Source: Strongylocentrotus droebachiensis
Taxonomy: Eukaryota; Echinodermata; Echinoidea; Camarodonta; Strongylocentrotidae
Assembly: GCA_035222895.1 (NCBI GenBank)
Contig: JAVYIG010004944.1
Location: 1-64,000, forward strand
Direction: 5' to 3'
Length of the DNA: 64,000 nucleotides
Part shown: positions 21,570-33,379 of the stretch, piece after piece
Layout of the letters: each line of letters starts with the position of its first letter
How positions within the stretch are numbered: the first letter of the stretch is position 1
Program-made: the position numbers and the translations under genes
The notes under the pieces: model-generated
Databases searched by the model: none
Told to the model about the DNA's origin: nothing
Seen by the model: only the letters and a program-made list of their open reading frames with translations

Positions 21570-22975
21570 ATAAAGAGTTGGACAATGGAAAGGACAAGAT
21601 ACACCCACATATAACAGCATGCAGTGGAGAGAAGTCCCAACTTTGTTTACATTGCAGTAAGACATTTACTGATGAGAACACTCTTATACTACATCAGAAA
21701 ACACACCAGGGCGAGGATGAGCATACTCACCACCTTAGAACACAAATAGGAGAGAAACCTTTCAAGTGTTCCCAGTGTGATAAGGGTTTTATTCATATTA
21801 GTAAACTAAGTGGCCATTTACTAACACACAGTGGAGAAAAGCCTTTCAAGTGTTCTCAGTGTGATAAGAGATTTTGTCATAGAGTTTCCCTGACCTGTCA
21901 TTTAAGAACACACCATGGTGAAAAGCCTTATAAATGTTCCCAATGTGATGAGGTATTTTGTTACCAAAGTAATCTTACTACCCATTCAAGAACGCACAGT
22001 GTAGAAAAGCTGTATCGGTGTCCCTATTGTGATAAAGGATTTTCTCAAAAGACTAATCTTTCTAGCCACCTTAAAGTACATACAGGAGAGAAACCCTTTA
22101 AGTGTTCCCAGTGTGATAAGGGATTTTCTCAAAAGAATAAGCTTACTCTCCACCTTAGAACACATACAGGAGAGAAACCCTTTAAGTGTTCCCAGTGTAA
22201 TAAGGGTTTTTCTCACCGATGTAATCTTAACCGTCATGTCAGGACGCATACAGGAAAAATGCCTTATCAGTGTTCCCATTGTGATAAAGGATTTTCTCAA
22301 AAGTCTAGTCTTTCTAGCCACCTAAGAGTACATACAGGAGAGAAACCCTTTAAATGTTCCCAGTGTGATCAGGGATTTTCTCAAAAGAATAAGCTTACTC
22401 TCCACCTTAGAACACATACAGGAGAGAAACACTTTAAGTGTTCTCATTGTGATAAGGGTTTTTCTCACCAATGGAATCTTATCCGTCATGTAAGGACGCA
22501 TACAGGAGAAATGCCTTATCAGTGTTCCCATTGTTATAAAGGATTTTCTCAAAAGACTAGTCTTTCTAGCCACCTTAGAGAACATACAGGAGAGAAACCT
22601 TTTAAGTGTTCCCATTGTGATAAGGGTTTTTCTCACAAAAGTAATCTTATCCGTCATGTAAGGACGCATACAGGAGAAATGCCTTATCAGTGTTCTTATT
22701 GTGAGAAAGGATTTTCTCAAAAGTCTAGTCTTTCTAGCCACCTTAGAGTACATACAGGAGAGAAACCTTTTAAGTGTTCTCATTGTGATAAGGGTTTTTC
22801 TCACCAATGGAATCTTATCCGTCATGTAAGGACGCATACAGGAGAAATGCCTTATCAGTGTTCCCTTTGTGATAAAGGATTTTCTCAAAAGACTAGTCTT
22901 ACTATTCACCTTAGAGTACATACAGGAGAGAAACCTTTTAAGTGTTCCCATTCCGGGTTTTTCTCACCAAAGTAA
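21570..22975 (+). CDS. ZNF gene 2, exon 5: C2H2 array, truncated (about 15 fingers)
   Basis: Begins [14 protein letters not shown] in the same phase as gene 1 and encodes about 15 intact C2H2 fingers with TGEKP/TGEMP linkers. The sixteenth finger is hit by a 5-bp deletion (CATT-GTGATAA-GGG became CATT-CC-GGG at about 22953), which ends the frame in [12 protein letters not shown] and a stop. The second finger ([12 protein letters not shown]) is absent from gene 1 but present in the third array, so the copies have exchanged or lost fingers. The gene lacks exons 1-2 and most of exon 3. It could yield a truncated protein or be a pseudogene. Confidence 0.7.
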
Positions 22976-23973
<998 letters not shown>

Positions 23974-25350
23974 TCTCAACATTCAAATTAGGTTTTATTC
24001 ACAAATTTTCAAAAAGTCAAAAGACTAAAAATCCAAGTTTACATCAAACATACAGTCATATATAAAAATTTGGTCATTTACAATAATTTTATAATCACAA
24101 TTGGTATCTTTCTTTGGGAGTAAGTTTTTGAGTACTTTCCAGGATTTGTTCATATCATTACCATTTTCAATGCAAAGATTCTTATAATATTGTTCCTTTA
24201 ACTTCTTGTTCATTACATTTGCCCTATTTCTGAATTCTTTAAACTGTTCCCAGTAGTCTGTAGTTCTGTGTTTATCAAATTTGCATTTAAAATCATTCCT
24301 ATCTCTTGCGATACATAAATATTCGTTGGTAATCTAAGGTGACCCTCTAGAACGTTTTCTTACTGTGACATATGGTGCATGAAGATCACAAATGTCTTTG
24401 AATTTACATTTGAAAATATTCCACATATTCTCAACATTGTGATTGTTTAAGTACAAATTATCCCAGTTTATTTCTTTAACATCATTTTTGAAGAAAAAAA
24501 ATCATTAAAGTTTCTAAATGAACGGTAGGTACTCACAGAACATATAGAGGGCGGTGGTTTTTCTTTCAATACAAGGTATATCAATAAATGATCACTTAGA
24601 CCGATAGACCGTGTGCCACTCTCCAGTGATTTCAAATTATTTGACACAAGAATTAGATCAATAAGGGTTGTACTATTAACAGTTATACGTGTAGGGGTCC
24701 TTATCAGCTGAGACAAATGCATATTGTCACTCAGATCATGTATCTGCTTTGAAAGATTATTCTGAGTTAACATATTACAATTTAAATCACCTTATATTAC
24801 AATATCATTTGATAACATACATATATTTTCTAAATTAATTTCTAGGTTATTGAAAAAAACACTTCTACTGTTAGGTGGACGATATACAACTCCAAGATAC
24901 TTTGGTTTGTGATTGTGTAGTCTTATCTCTAGCCACATAATTTCTAACTCACGGTCTTCAAGATCAGGTCGTCTAATATATGATATATTCTTTTGTATAA
25001 AACATCCAACTCCTCCTCCCTTTTCGTCTCTATCTAGTCTTTCAAAATGATACCCATCAATTTGTAACAATGAATTACAAATGTTTTCACTTAGCCATGT
25101 TTCTGACAAGGTCAGAATTTCGTACGGATTTTCTTTCAAATATAATTGCAGATCATCCACCTTATTTCTAAGACTACGAATATTTAAATGTGCAATTTTC
25201 AATCCTTTACCCTTTGGAAAGTCATTTATAGAGGTACAGGTATTCGTACTTAAGTCAATGTCTATATCCACAGAATTTGTATGGTTCAAGCTCACATTTC
25301 TATCTTTTACTATATCCTCAACATTCCAAAGCGGCATTTCTAGGAAAATA
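23974..25350 (-). mobile_element. Internally deleted LINE remnant 2
   Basis: The minus-strand element has the same 3' tail as the 17-kb remnant (AATAAAACCTAATTTGAAT), inserted in finger sequence. Its 5' side carries an APE-type endonuclease. The reverse transcriptase is missing, so about 2 kb has been deleted internally. The right edge joins exon-5-like ZNF sequence at 25351. Confidence 0.75.
24025..25335 (-). pseudogene. LINE ORF2, endonuclease domain fragment
   Basis: Minus-strand landmarks in order are KIAHLNIRSLRNKVDDL (N motif), LTLSETWL (E motif), YLGVVYRPPNS, GDLN and IGLSDHLLIYLVL (SDH motif), the catalytic series of APE-like endonucleases in CR1/Jockey-type LINEs. A stop codon precedes GDLN (about 24790) and further breaks follow. 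The last part (24025-24213) is the W-rich linker that normally precedes the reverse transcriptase. Inactive. Confidence 0.85.
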
Positions 25351-25718
25351 CAAGACAAGATACACCCACATATAACAGTATGCAGTGGAGAGAAGTCCCA
25401 TCTGTGTTTACATTGCAGTAAGACATTTACTGATGAGAACACTCTTATACTACATCAGAAAACACACCAGGGCGAGTATGAGCATACTCACCACCTTAGA
25501 ACACAAACAGGAGAGAAACCTTTCAAGTGTTCCCAGTGTGATAAGGCTTTTATTCATATTAGTAAACTAAGTGGCCATTTACTAACACACAGTGGAGAAA
25601 AGCCTTTTAAGTGTTTTCAGTGTGATAAGAGATTTTGTCATAGAGTTTCCCTGACCTGTCATTAAAGAACACACCATGGTGAAAAGCCTTATAAATGTTC
25701 CCAATGTGATGAGGTATT
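25351..25718 (+). pseudogene. ZNF array 3, broken 5' part
   Basis: Homologous to the start of exon 5 ([15 protein letters not shown], then LCLHC and FKCSQC fingers) but with no splice acceptor left, because LINE sequence abuts at 25350. Fingers are disrupted by a nonsense change (CAT TTA to CAT TAA, stop at 25663-25665) and then by a 16-bp deletion near 25720 that removes part of the YQSNLTTH finger. Confidence 0.85.
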
Positions 25719-28364
25719 TTGTTTACCCATTCAAGAACGCATAGTGTAGAAAAGCTGTATCGGTGTCCCGATTGTGATAAAGAATTTTCTCAAAAGTCTA
25801 GTCTTTCTAGCCACCTTAGAGTACATGCAGAAGAGAAACCTTTTAAGTGTTCTCAGTGTGATAAGGGATTTTCTCAAAAAACTAAGCTTACTATCCACCT
25901 TAGAAAACAAACAGGAGAGAAACCCTTTAAGTGTTCCCAGTGTAATGAGGGTTTTTCTCACCAATGTAATCTTATCCGTCATGTAAGGACGCATACAGGA
26001 GTAATGCCGTATCAGTGTTCCCATTGCGATAAAGGATTTTCTCAAAAGACTAGTCTTTCTATCCACCTTAGAGTACATACAGGAGAGAAACCCTTTAAGT
26101 GTTCTCATTGTGATAAAGGTTTTTGTCATCAATGGAATCTTATCCGTCATGTAAGGACGCATACAGGAGTAATGCCGTATCAGTGTTCTTATTGTGAGAA
26201 AGGATTTTCTCAAAAGACTAGTCTTTCTAGCCACCTTAGAGAACATACAGGAGAGAAACCTTTTAAGTGTTCCCAGTGTGATAAGGGATTTTCTCACCAA
26301 AGTAATCTTATCCGTCATGTAAGGACGCATACAGGAGAAATGCCTTATCAGTGTTCCCATTGTGATAAAGGATTTTCTCAAAAGTCTAGTCTTTCTAGCC
26401 ACCTAAGAGTACATACAGGAGAGAAACCCTTTAAATGTTCCCAGTGTGATCAGGGATTTTCTCAAAAGAATAAGCTTACTCTCCACCTTAGAACACATAC
26501 AGGAGAGAAACACTTTAAGTGTTCCCAGTGTAATAAGGGTTTTTCTCACCAAAGTGATCTTACCTGTCATCTAAGAATGCATACAGGAGAGAAGCCTCAT
26601 CAGTGTCCCTATTGTGATAAAGGATTTTCTCAAAAGTATCATCTTCCTTGCCACCTTAGAACACATACAGGAGAGAAACCTTTTAAGTGTTCCCAATGTG
26701 ATAAGGGTTTTTCTCAAAGTAGTACCCTTGTTAAACGTGTAAGAACACACAGTGGAGAAAAGCCTTATCGATGTTCCCATTGTGATGCAAGTTTTTCTCA
26801 AAGAATTTGCCTTCAAAGACATCTTAGAACACACAGTGGAGAAAAGCCTTATCGATGCTCCTATTGTGATAAGAGATTTTGTCGTAGCTTTACCCTGACT
26901 TGTCATTTAAGAACACACAGTCGAGAAAAGCCTCATCAATGTCTCTATTGTGATGAAACATTTTCTAAAAAGAATAATCTTACTAGCCATCTTAAAACAC
27001 ATGCAGGAGAGAAACCCTTTAAGTGTACCCATTGTGATACAGGTTTTTCTCGCAGAAGAACCCTTATTAGCCATTTAGAAATGCACAGTGGAGAAAAGCC
27101 TTTTAGATGTTTCCATTGTGATCAGGGATTTTATTACCAAAGTAATCTTACCTGTCACTTAAGGACACATACAGGAAAAAAGTCTTTTCGATGTCCGTGT
27201 TGTGATAAAGAATTTCCTAAAAAGAATGCACTTACTAGCCGCTTTAGAACACATACAGGAGAGAAGCCCTTTAAGTGTTCCCATTGTGATACATGTTTTT
27301 CTCAAAGAAGTTCCCTTGTTACACATTTAAGGACACACAGTGGAGAAAAGCCTTATCGATGTTCCCATTGTGATGCAAGTTTTTCTCAAAGAATTTGCCT
27401 TCAAAGACATCTTAGAACACACAGTGGAGAAAAGCCTTATCGATGTTCCCATTGTGATAAAGAATTTTCTCAAAAGTCTAGTCTTTCTAGCCACCTTAGA
27501 ACACATACAGGAGAGAAACCCTTTAAGTGTTCCCATTGTGATAAGAGATTTTGTCGTAAATATACCCTGACTTGTCATTTAAGAACACACAGTAAAGAAA
27601 AGCCTCATCAATGTCTCTATTGTGATAAGACATTTCCTAAAAAGAATAATCTTACTAGCCATCTTAAAACACATACAGGAGAGAAACCCTTTAAGTGTTC
27701 CCATTGTGATACAGGTTTTTCTCACAGAAAAACCCTTATTAGTCATTTAGAAACGCACATTGGAGAAAAGCCTTTTAGATGTACCCATTGTGATAAGGTA
27801 TTTTCTTACCAAAGTAATCTTACCTGTCACTTAAGGACACATACAGGAAAAAAGTCTCATCAATGTCCATATTGTGTTAAAGAATTTCCTAAAAAGAATG
27901 CGCTTACTAGCCACTTAAGAACACATAGAGGAGAGAAACCCTTTAAGTGTACCTATTGTGATACATGTTTTTCTCAAAGAAGTACCCTTGGTAGACATTT
28001 AAGAACACACAGTGGAGAAAAGCCTTATCGATGCACCCATTGTGATAAGAGATTTTGTCGTAGCTATACCCTGACCTGTCATTTAAGAACACACAGTGGA
28101 GAAAAGCTTCATCAATGTCTCTATTGTGATAAGACATTTTCTAAGAAGAATAATCTTACTAGCCATCTTAAAACACATACAGGAGATAAACCCTTTAAGT
28201 GTTCCCATTGTGATACAGGTTTTTCTTACAGAAGGACCCTTATTAGTAATTTAGAAACACACATTGGAGAAAAGCCTTTTAGATGTACCCATTGTGATGC
28301 AGGTTTTTCTCAAAGAAGTATCCTTTTAAGACATCTTAGAACACCCAGTGGAGAAACCCTTTAA
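25719..28364 (+). CDS. ZNF array 3: long open C2H2 array (about 31 fingers), start not supported
   Basis: An uninterrupted 881-codon frame of about 31 tandem fingers. The first twelve resemble genes 1 and 2. From about 26730 a distinct set appears (ASFSQRICLQRH, CRSFTLTCH, SKKNNLTSH, RRRTLISH), repeated two to three times with five- to nine-finger periodicity. Several fingers have lost a ligand: HLRKQ, KRVRTH, SRFRTH, SNLETH and a final HLRTP. It ends at a 2-bp deletion in GGAGAAACCC (stop 28362). No start codon in good context and no exon 4 precede it. It is probably a decaying gene, or the 3' exon of a gene whose start is elsewhere. Confidence 0.55.
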   Translation: MFTHSRTHSVEKLYRCPDCDKEFSQKSSLSSHLRVHAEEKPFKCSQCDKGFSQKTKLTIHLRKQTGEKPFKCSQCNEGFSHQCNLIRHVRTHTGVMPYQCSHCDKGFSQKTSLSIHLRVHTGEKPFKCSHCDKGFCHQWNLIRHVRTHTGVMPYQCSYCEKGFSQKTSLSSHLREHTGEKPFKCSQCDKGFSHQSNLIRHVRTHTGEMPYQCSHCDKGFSQKSSLSSHLRVHTGEKPFKCSQCDQGFSQKNKLTLHLRTHTGEKHFKCSQCNKGFSHQSDLTCHLRMHTGEKPHQCPYCDKGFSQKYHLPCHLRTHTGEKPFKCSQCDKGFSQSSTLVKRVRTHSGEKPYRCSHCDASFSQRICLQRHLRTHSGEKPYRCSYCDKRFCRSFTLTCHLRTHSREKPHQCLYCDETFSKKNNLTSHLKTHAGEKPFKCTHCDTGFSRRRTLISHLEMHSGEKPFRCFHCDQGFYYQSNLTCHLRTHTGKKSFRCPCCDKEFPKKNALTSRFRTHTGEKPFKCSHCDTCFSQRSSLVTHLRTHSGEKPYRCSHCDASFSQRICLQRHLRTHSGEKPYRCSHCDKEFSQKSSLSSHLRTHTGEKPFKCSHCDKRFCRKYTLTCHLRTHSKEKPHQCLYCDKTFPKKNNLTSHLKTHTGEKPFKCSHCDTGFSHRKTLISHLETHIGEKPFRCTHCDKVFSYQSNLTCHLRTHTGKKSHQCPYCVKEFPKKNALTSHLRTHRGEKPFKCTYCDTCFSQRSTLGRHLRTHSGEKPYRCTHCDKRFCRSYTLTCHLRTHSGEKLHQCLYCDKTFSKKNNLTSHLKTHTGDKPFKCSHCDTGFSYRRTLISNLETHIGEKPFRCTHCDAGFSQRSILLRHLRTPSGETL

Positions 28365-28690
28365 GTGTTCCCATTGTGATACAGGTTTTTCTCACAGAAG
28401 GACCCTTATTAGTCATTTAGAAACACACATTGGAGAAAAGCCTTTTAGATGTACCCATTGTGATGCAGGTTTTTCTTAAAGAAGTACCCTTTTAAGACAT
28501 CTTAGAACACACAGTGGTGAAAATCCTTATAAATGATCCCTTGTGAAAAGATTTTTTCTCAAGGAGGTGATCACACTCGTCATATAGGACACAAACATGC
28601 ACTAGAAGAAAAAAAACTTAAAAATGTGCTCATTGTAATACTTTCTTATAAAGGGGATACTAGCTAACTTAGGAAACATACAGGAGATAA
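28365..28690 (+). pseudogene. ZNF array 3, degenerate tail
   Basis: Finger sequence continues after the stop with additional stops (TTTTCTTAAAGA near 28471; AAATGATCCC near 28532), then fades by 28690 at AGGAGATAAACCCTTTAAAG. It shows the array was once longer. Confidence 0.8.
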
Positions 28691-29886
28691 ACCCTTTAAA
28701 GTGGTATGTGTGCACTTGCATAATATGCTCAGGGAGTGGAGCATGTACTGATCAGCAATTGAATCCATTGACTGGCGTAACAATAATGACAATGTCAGTA
28801 ATGTACTTAAAACTTAGCCTATACAAATGTGACTATCATTATAAAGGTTTTTTTTTATCTTGAGGAAATCTAGCCCTATTGGAACATATAGGAGAAAACA
28901 GGGTCCAGGGAATAAAGGCCATATCAACTTCTCAATGCAATAATGGATACTCTAAAAAATTCTACTTACTAGCCTTCTACATTGAAGAAACGCTTAATTT
29001 TGTATTTGTTAGGAGTCTTTTTGAAAGGATCTTTTTATAGCAGATATCTTTTTTTTTTGAGAAAATGCCCTGATTAGTGTTGCTATTACATGTACATATT
29101 TTGGGTGTTGTGTATGTAGATTTTCAGCGTCACGAAAACAGTTGTGAGTCTCTGTAGCCAAATTTTTGGTACTGTGAATTTATCACAAAACTTCAGGATG
29201 GGTTATGACAACACATGGCATGCTTAACATAGAATTTCATTTTGGAAGCTAAATGTACCCCCAATTTGCGATGAAGCGTTATCTTTTCTTGTTTCTGATG
29301 TCCCCAAGCAACCATTTTACAGGAAAGTATTGTTTTATTATTGTGTTTTTACTCTTGAAAATATATTTCTAGATTGAATGTAATATTGAGATTGATATTT
29401 CTCTTTTGTATCTTTCATCAGATTTTCAAACGATGTTCTCATTTTTGTCTTGATATAGAATTTTTAAAGTTTTATACAGGATTGCCATGCCTTAAAGCTG
29501 AGCTCATGTTGCAATCCTTCTTCCTGATTTTGTCATGTTAATATTACAATGTATCATGTAAGTATTTGACTTTGATGATGTATTTATTAAACGATTTGTT
29601 TATTATTGTGATTATGTTGTCATTAGTTTATCATTTTGGAAAGAGACGATGAAGAGACATAAATTAATCAAATCAAAATAAAGCAATTATTTGTAGAATC
29701 AAATTTTCAGGATCGTTCCCATCTTTCTTGTCTGAGGATCGAAAGTCAAATCAGCTCTGAATCCTAGTGAAGTCTGAACAATCATTTAACACTAAACAAT
29801 TTGAAGCTGATTTTTGAATTTACTCTGAACTAGAAGCTTTACAGTGCACTAACTATCATTTTTTAGCATTCATGCATAGCAAGTTA
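28691..29886. other. Intergenic or 3' flank of ZNF array 3
   Basis: AT-rich sequence without a gene. AAAATAAAGC at about 29676-29686 is a possible polyadenylation signal. Confidence 0.35.
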
Positions 29887-30292
29887 TAGAGTACCGAAGC
29901 TGTGACGTCATTAAAATGTATTTTTGGAATTTCTCAATTTTTTCTTCATTTTCCGAAAGAGCATAAAAAATAATGTCAAAAACCAATTTAAAATGTTAAA
30001 TATTGGCTGAGATATGACTATCTTAATAAATATATTTCCTATAGGAACTCGGGTGTTATTTAATTTGCTCTGGCTCGTATATGGTTAGGAGCCAGAGCAA
30101 TATAACATGACTGGGTTCTTATACATGTAGAAAACATAGTTATTCAGATGGTCATATCTCAGCCAATACTTCACATATATTCAATTGGTTTTCGACATTT
30201 GGACATTATTTTTGATGCTCTTTCGGAAAATGAAGACAAAATTGAGAAATTCTAAAAATAGATCTTTGATTACGTCACACTTCACCACTCTA
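29887..30292. mobile_element. Fold-back MITE, 406 bp, arms about 150 bp
   Basis: TAGAGT at the left and ACTCTA at the right bound long inverted arms (GTGACGTCA..., TTTCTCAATTTT, TTCATTTTCCGAAAGAGCAT, TATTGGCTGAGATATGAC). The centre GCTCTGGCTCG...GAGCCAGAGC is itself a hairpin. A TA target is likely. Non-coding. Confidence 0.8.
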
Positions 30293-30700
30293 TTTTGTTT
30301 GAATTTCCATGTAATTGTGATTTATTGGAAAATGGGATTATGGTGGAATCGTTGATTAACTGTATGTGAGCCGTTGACTGTTGTCCAGGATTGCAAGATC
30401 TTGAGCATTCTTGTGTGAATGTCATGATGTCTATGGACTTCTAGGAAAATGCTCATATTCATATTTTTTCAATCAAATTCATGTTCGTGATATATTTTTC
30501 ATGAGTAGTTCGTATGTCCAGCCATTAGAGCTGAACCTCTTTTTTTATGTCAAATTCCTTGTGATTAAGAAAAAGTGCATTGTAATTATTTTGAAACTCA
30601 TATTTTATCAGGGATTAAAAGAAACATGAAACATAACATAAAAAGAAAAAATATACAGCATCACAAAGTACTATGTAGAAGGTGTTACTCAAGGTTACAC
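30293..30700. other. Intergenic spacer
   Basis: No feature recognised. A 72-codon open frame at 30411 has no support. Confidence 0.35.
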
Positions 30701-31058
30701 TTAAAGGGATTGGGTAGCTTTGCCTCAGATTCTGAAACAAAATTCTGGATTTAGCTCATGCTGCAATGATAATTATAAACCTTTAGGTCGGTCATACGCC
30801 TGTATGATTATCAAGATATTTATGATTGGAATTACAAATGTTGAAAACCGTTTGCCAAACGGTTTTCATAACAATAGTCTATTGGGGAAAACGAGTATGG
30901 TAAAAACCGGTCACTCAAAGATTTTTACTCTTTTGAGGCACTTCTTGATCATTTTGAAGCACAATTTTTTAGGGCTTCAATATTACACCATATCACAGAC
31001 ACTGATAACACGTAGGGCCGTGTATCTCAGATTTAACATTGTTAAACGATCCCTTTAA
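30701..31058 (+). mobile_element. TTAA-bounded MITE, 358 bp, family M3
   Basis: TTAAAGGGAT...ATCCCTTTAA ends. The right 50 bp (AACACGTAGGGCCGTG... to CGATCCCTTTAA) recur at about 58562-58612, evidence of a second partial copy. AAACCGTTTGCCAAACGGTTTT (about 30845) is an internal palindrome. The open frame across it (30720-31058) is not a gene. Confidence 0.65.
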
Positions 31059-31792
31059 TTTTCATAAGGGATGAAAAGAAAAAGAATTTTTATATTTATC
31101 TTCTTTTTTTACACCTCAAGTCAGTTCAATTCAGTAATAGTTTTTTTGAAAATGTTTTGCAGCCATTTCTCAATGTTATTTCACTTTACATTGTACTATT
31201 AAAATTGCATTCACGATCATGTGACAAATTATATTTACTTACATGTGTATAAGAATACATGTACAAGTACAATTATTGAGAAATGTGTTGAAATGTACGT
31301 TATTCAAAATCAGCAAAGAGAGAAAATGGACATTCTTTATTGTTCAAAATCTTGATATGAATGAAAATATGATAAAATATATATCAAATTAAAGAAATAA
31401 TTAATGCTTAATGCAATTGAATAGATGTAAGTTAATTTATGTTTGTATAGCCGTGTGTAATGTACTTCATGTAGTACATGTATATTGTTTGTATTGCACA
31501 TTCTTTGATGCAGATGTCTTCCCAAGAATCAGACTTGTATCCCAAGAATTGTTTTGTATACATGTTTTCATTATTGTAGAATCAAGTCTTATCATGTTCA
31601 TCATCAAACTCATGGCCTGTAGATTGTATTCATCCATGGACCCAACTTATTTGTTTTTCCATACAATAAATTAAAGTTTTATATCTGTTCCTCTTAGAAT
31701 CTCTCTTCTGTCTTTATTTTTTAAACATTTTTTTGTTTTTGTTATCTCATTATTTGACTACACAACTGCAAGTACTCACCTCATCTCTCTTC
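31059..31792. other. Intergenic spacer
   Basis: AT-rich; AATAAATTAAAG at about 31666 could be a polyadenylation signal. Short overlapping frames at 31337-31674 have no recognisable family. Confidence 0.35.
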
Positions 31793-32291
31793 TTAAAGGT
31801 AATACAAAGTTTTGTTATGGGGTCATGAATTTGGTTCAAATAAACATATTGGAAGCATATGCGATCCTACAATATTCAGCGATCGTTGTCGAGGTTGAAA
31901 TCGAATTTAAAGTTATGAAATTGTAAATGATACACTCTTTATGTTGAATAGCTCCCTCTCAATTTCAAGATATAAATTAAGCTATAAAACAATGTTTCTT
32001 GACTAAAATCGACCGATTAGCTATTCCCGTTTGGAATTTATATATAACATCTACATATTCTGAGATTTTTATGGTCGCAGCTACCATTGTACGACCGTAG
32101 GCGCTATCTGAAATTTACCGGGAGCACCGGTACATTTTTATATTAATTTTTCTTTAAAGCAGAAGTGTTTTAGGGGCTAAATTTTCTAATGATTATAATA
32201 CATCCACAGGGGCATCCAAATATATACAAATTGCCAAGAATCACTATTCAACCAATTTTCAATGTTTTCCAAAACTTTGTATTACCTTTAA
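31793..32291 (+). mobile_element. MITE family M2, copy 2
   Basis: TTAAAGGTAATACAAAGTTTTG to CAAAACTTTGTATTACCTTTAA, collinear with 19594-20102 (shared blocks GAGGGAGCTATT-like, GGGAGCACCGGTA, TTTTAGGGGCTAAA, CATCCACAGGGGCATCCAAATAT). Confidence 0.85.
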
Positions 32292-32309
32292 AGGGGAAGT
32301 CCACCCCTT

Positions 32310-32502
32310 TATACTAGAGACTTTCAGATTTGCACGACGAGAACGTAGACTGCTACGTGAACATCCTTTTAAGGCAATGTGACGTCCTGTTAAGGCACTG
32401 GCAGTGCCCGGCAGTGTGCCTCAAAAGGACGTCACATTGCCTTATAAGGATGCACGTTGCAGTCCACGTTCTCGTCGTGCAAATCTAAAAGTCCCTAGTA
32501 TA
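32310..32502. repeat. Near-perfect 193-bp palindrome
   Basis: Arms of about 85 bp start TATACTAGAGACTTTCAGA and end with the inverse (TCTAAAAGTCCCTAGTATA), including GCACGACGAGAACGT, GGCAATGTGACGTCCT and a short loop at GGCAGTGCCCGGCA. Probably a hairpin MITE with a TA target. Arms differ at only a handful of positions. GC content is clearly above the surroundings. Confidence 0.85.
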
Positions 32503-33379
32503 AAACAGGGCTCAACACTCCTTGGTCCACGGGCATCTAAAATCTAAATCCAGATCCCCCCCCCCCCCTCAACAAATAATAAGATTTTAGCATAGGGCTC
32601 GTGCATGTTCAGTGGATCGAGATCCCTGAATTAAAGCAGAAAAATTGAACAGATCAGCGAAAGTTTTGAGGAAAGTCTGATAAACTAAATCAGAATACAT
32701 ACATTGGTAACCACTTGATAGCCTTTTTGAGCGTTTTATTACATTTGCTTTTTACTGAAATGTTCATGAATTTTCATCAGGTAAAAGTTCTATTTTATAA
32801 AGCGGGTTTTTAAAACCATATATGCAATACATATGTTATATCTAAGGTGTATTTATAAGTAAACTGTTTATGTAAAAATAATAACAAATTTATGAATTGT
32901 TGGTACCTAGAAAAAGGGATAAGTCCTCACCGAAAGGTGTATGATGAAGATGCCAATTTGAGTTTGATCAACTACACATTTTAAGATTCATAAAAGAAAT
33001 TTTCCCTGATATATGTGTTGCTTTTTCTAATTCTTCTGTAAATCAGGGTGTTTTCCCCTTTTAGTAATATACAAGGTGCAAGATCTAGGGTTAGGGCTGG
33101 CCATGCATTGAGATGGGTAGGTCAGGAGGAGTAGGCCTTCTGGCTCTGTGAGTGATTACATTTTGTAAAAGAAAATGGCTATAAGTTATTTTAAAAGGTA
33201 AGAATAATTGTGTGTCATGTTGTGAGGTTTATATTGTCAAAAAAGCTATACAGTTACAGTATCAAATTTGCTTTTCTTTGTTTAATTTTCTCTCTCTCTC
33301 TCTCTTATTACAAGCATACCCAAAACAAGGATACAGTTAACTCTGCACAACTTGAAGTTCCTGAACTCATATTTTCCCT
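32503..33379. other. Intergenic spacer
   Basis: Contains a C run (about 32558-32568) and a CT microsatellite (about 33289-33305). Nothing coding recognised. Confidence 0.4.
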
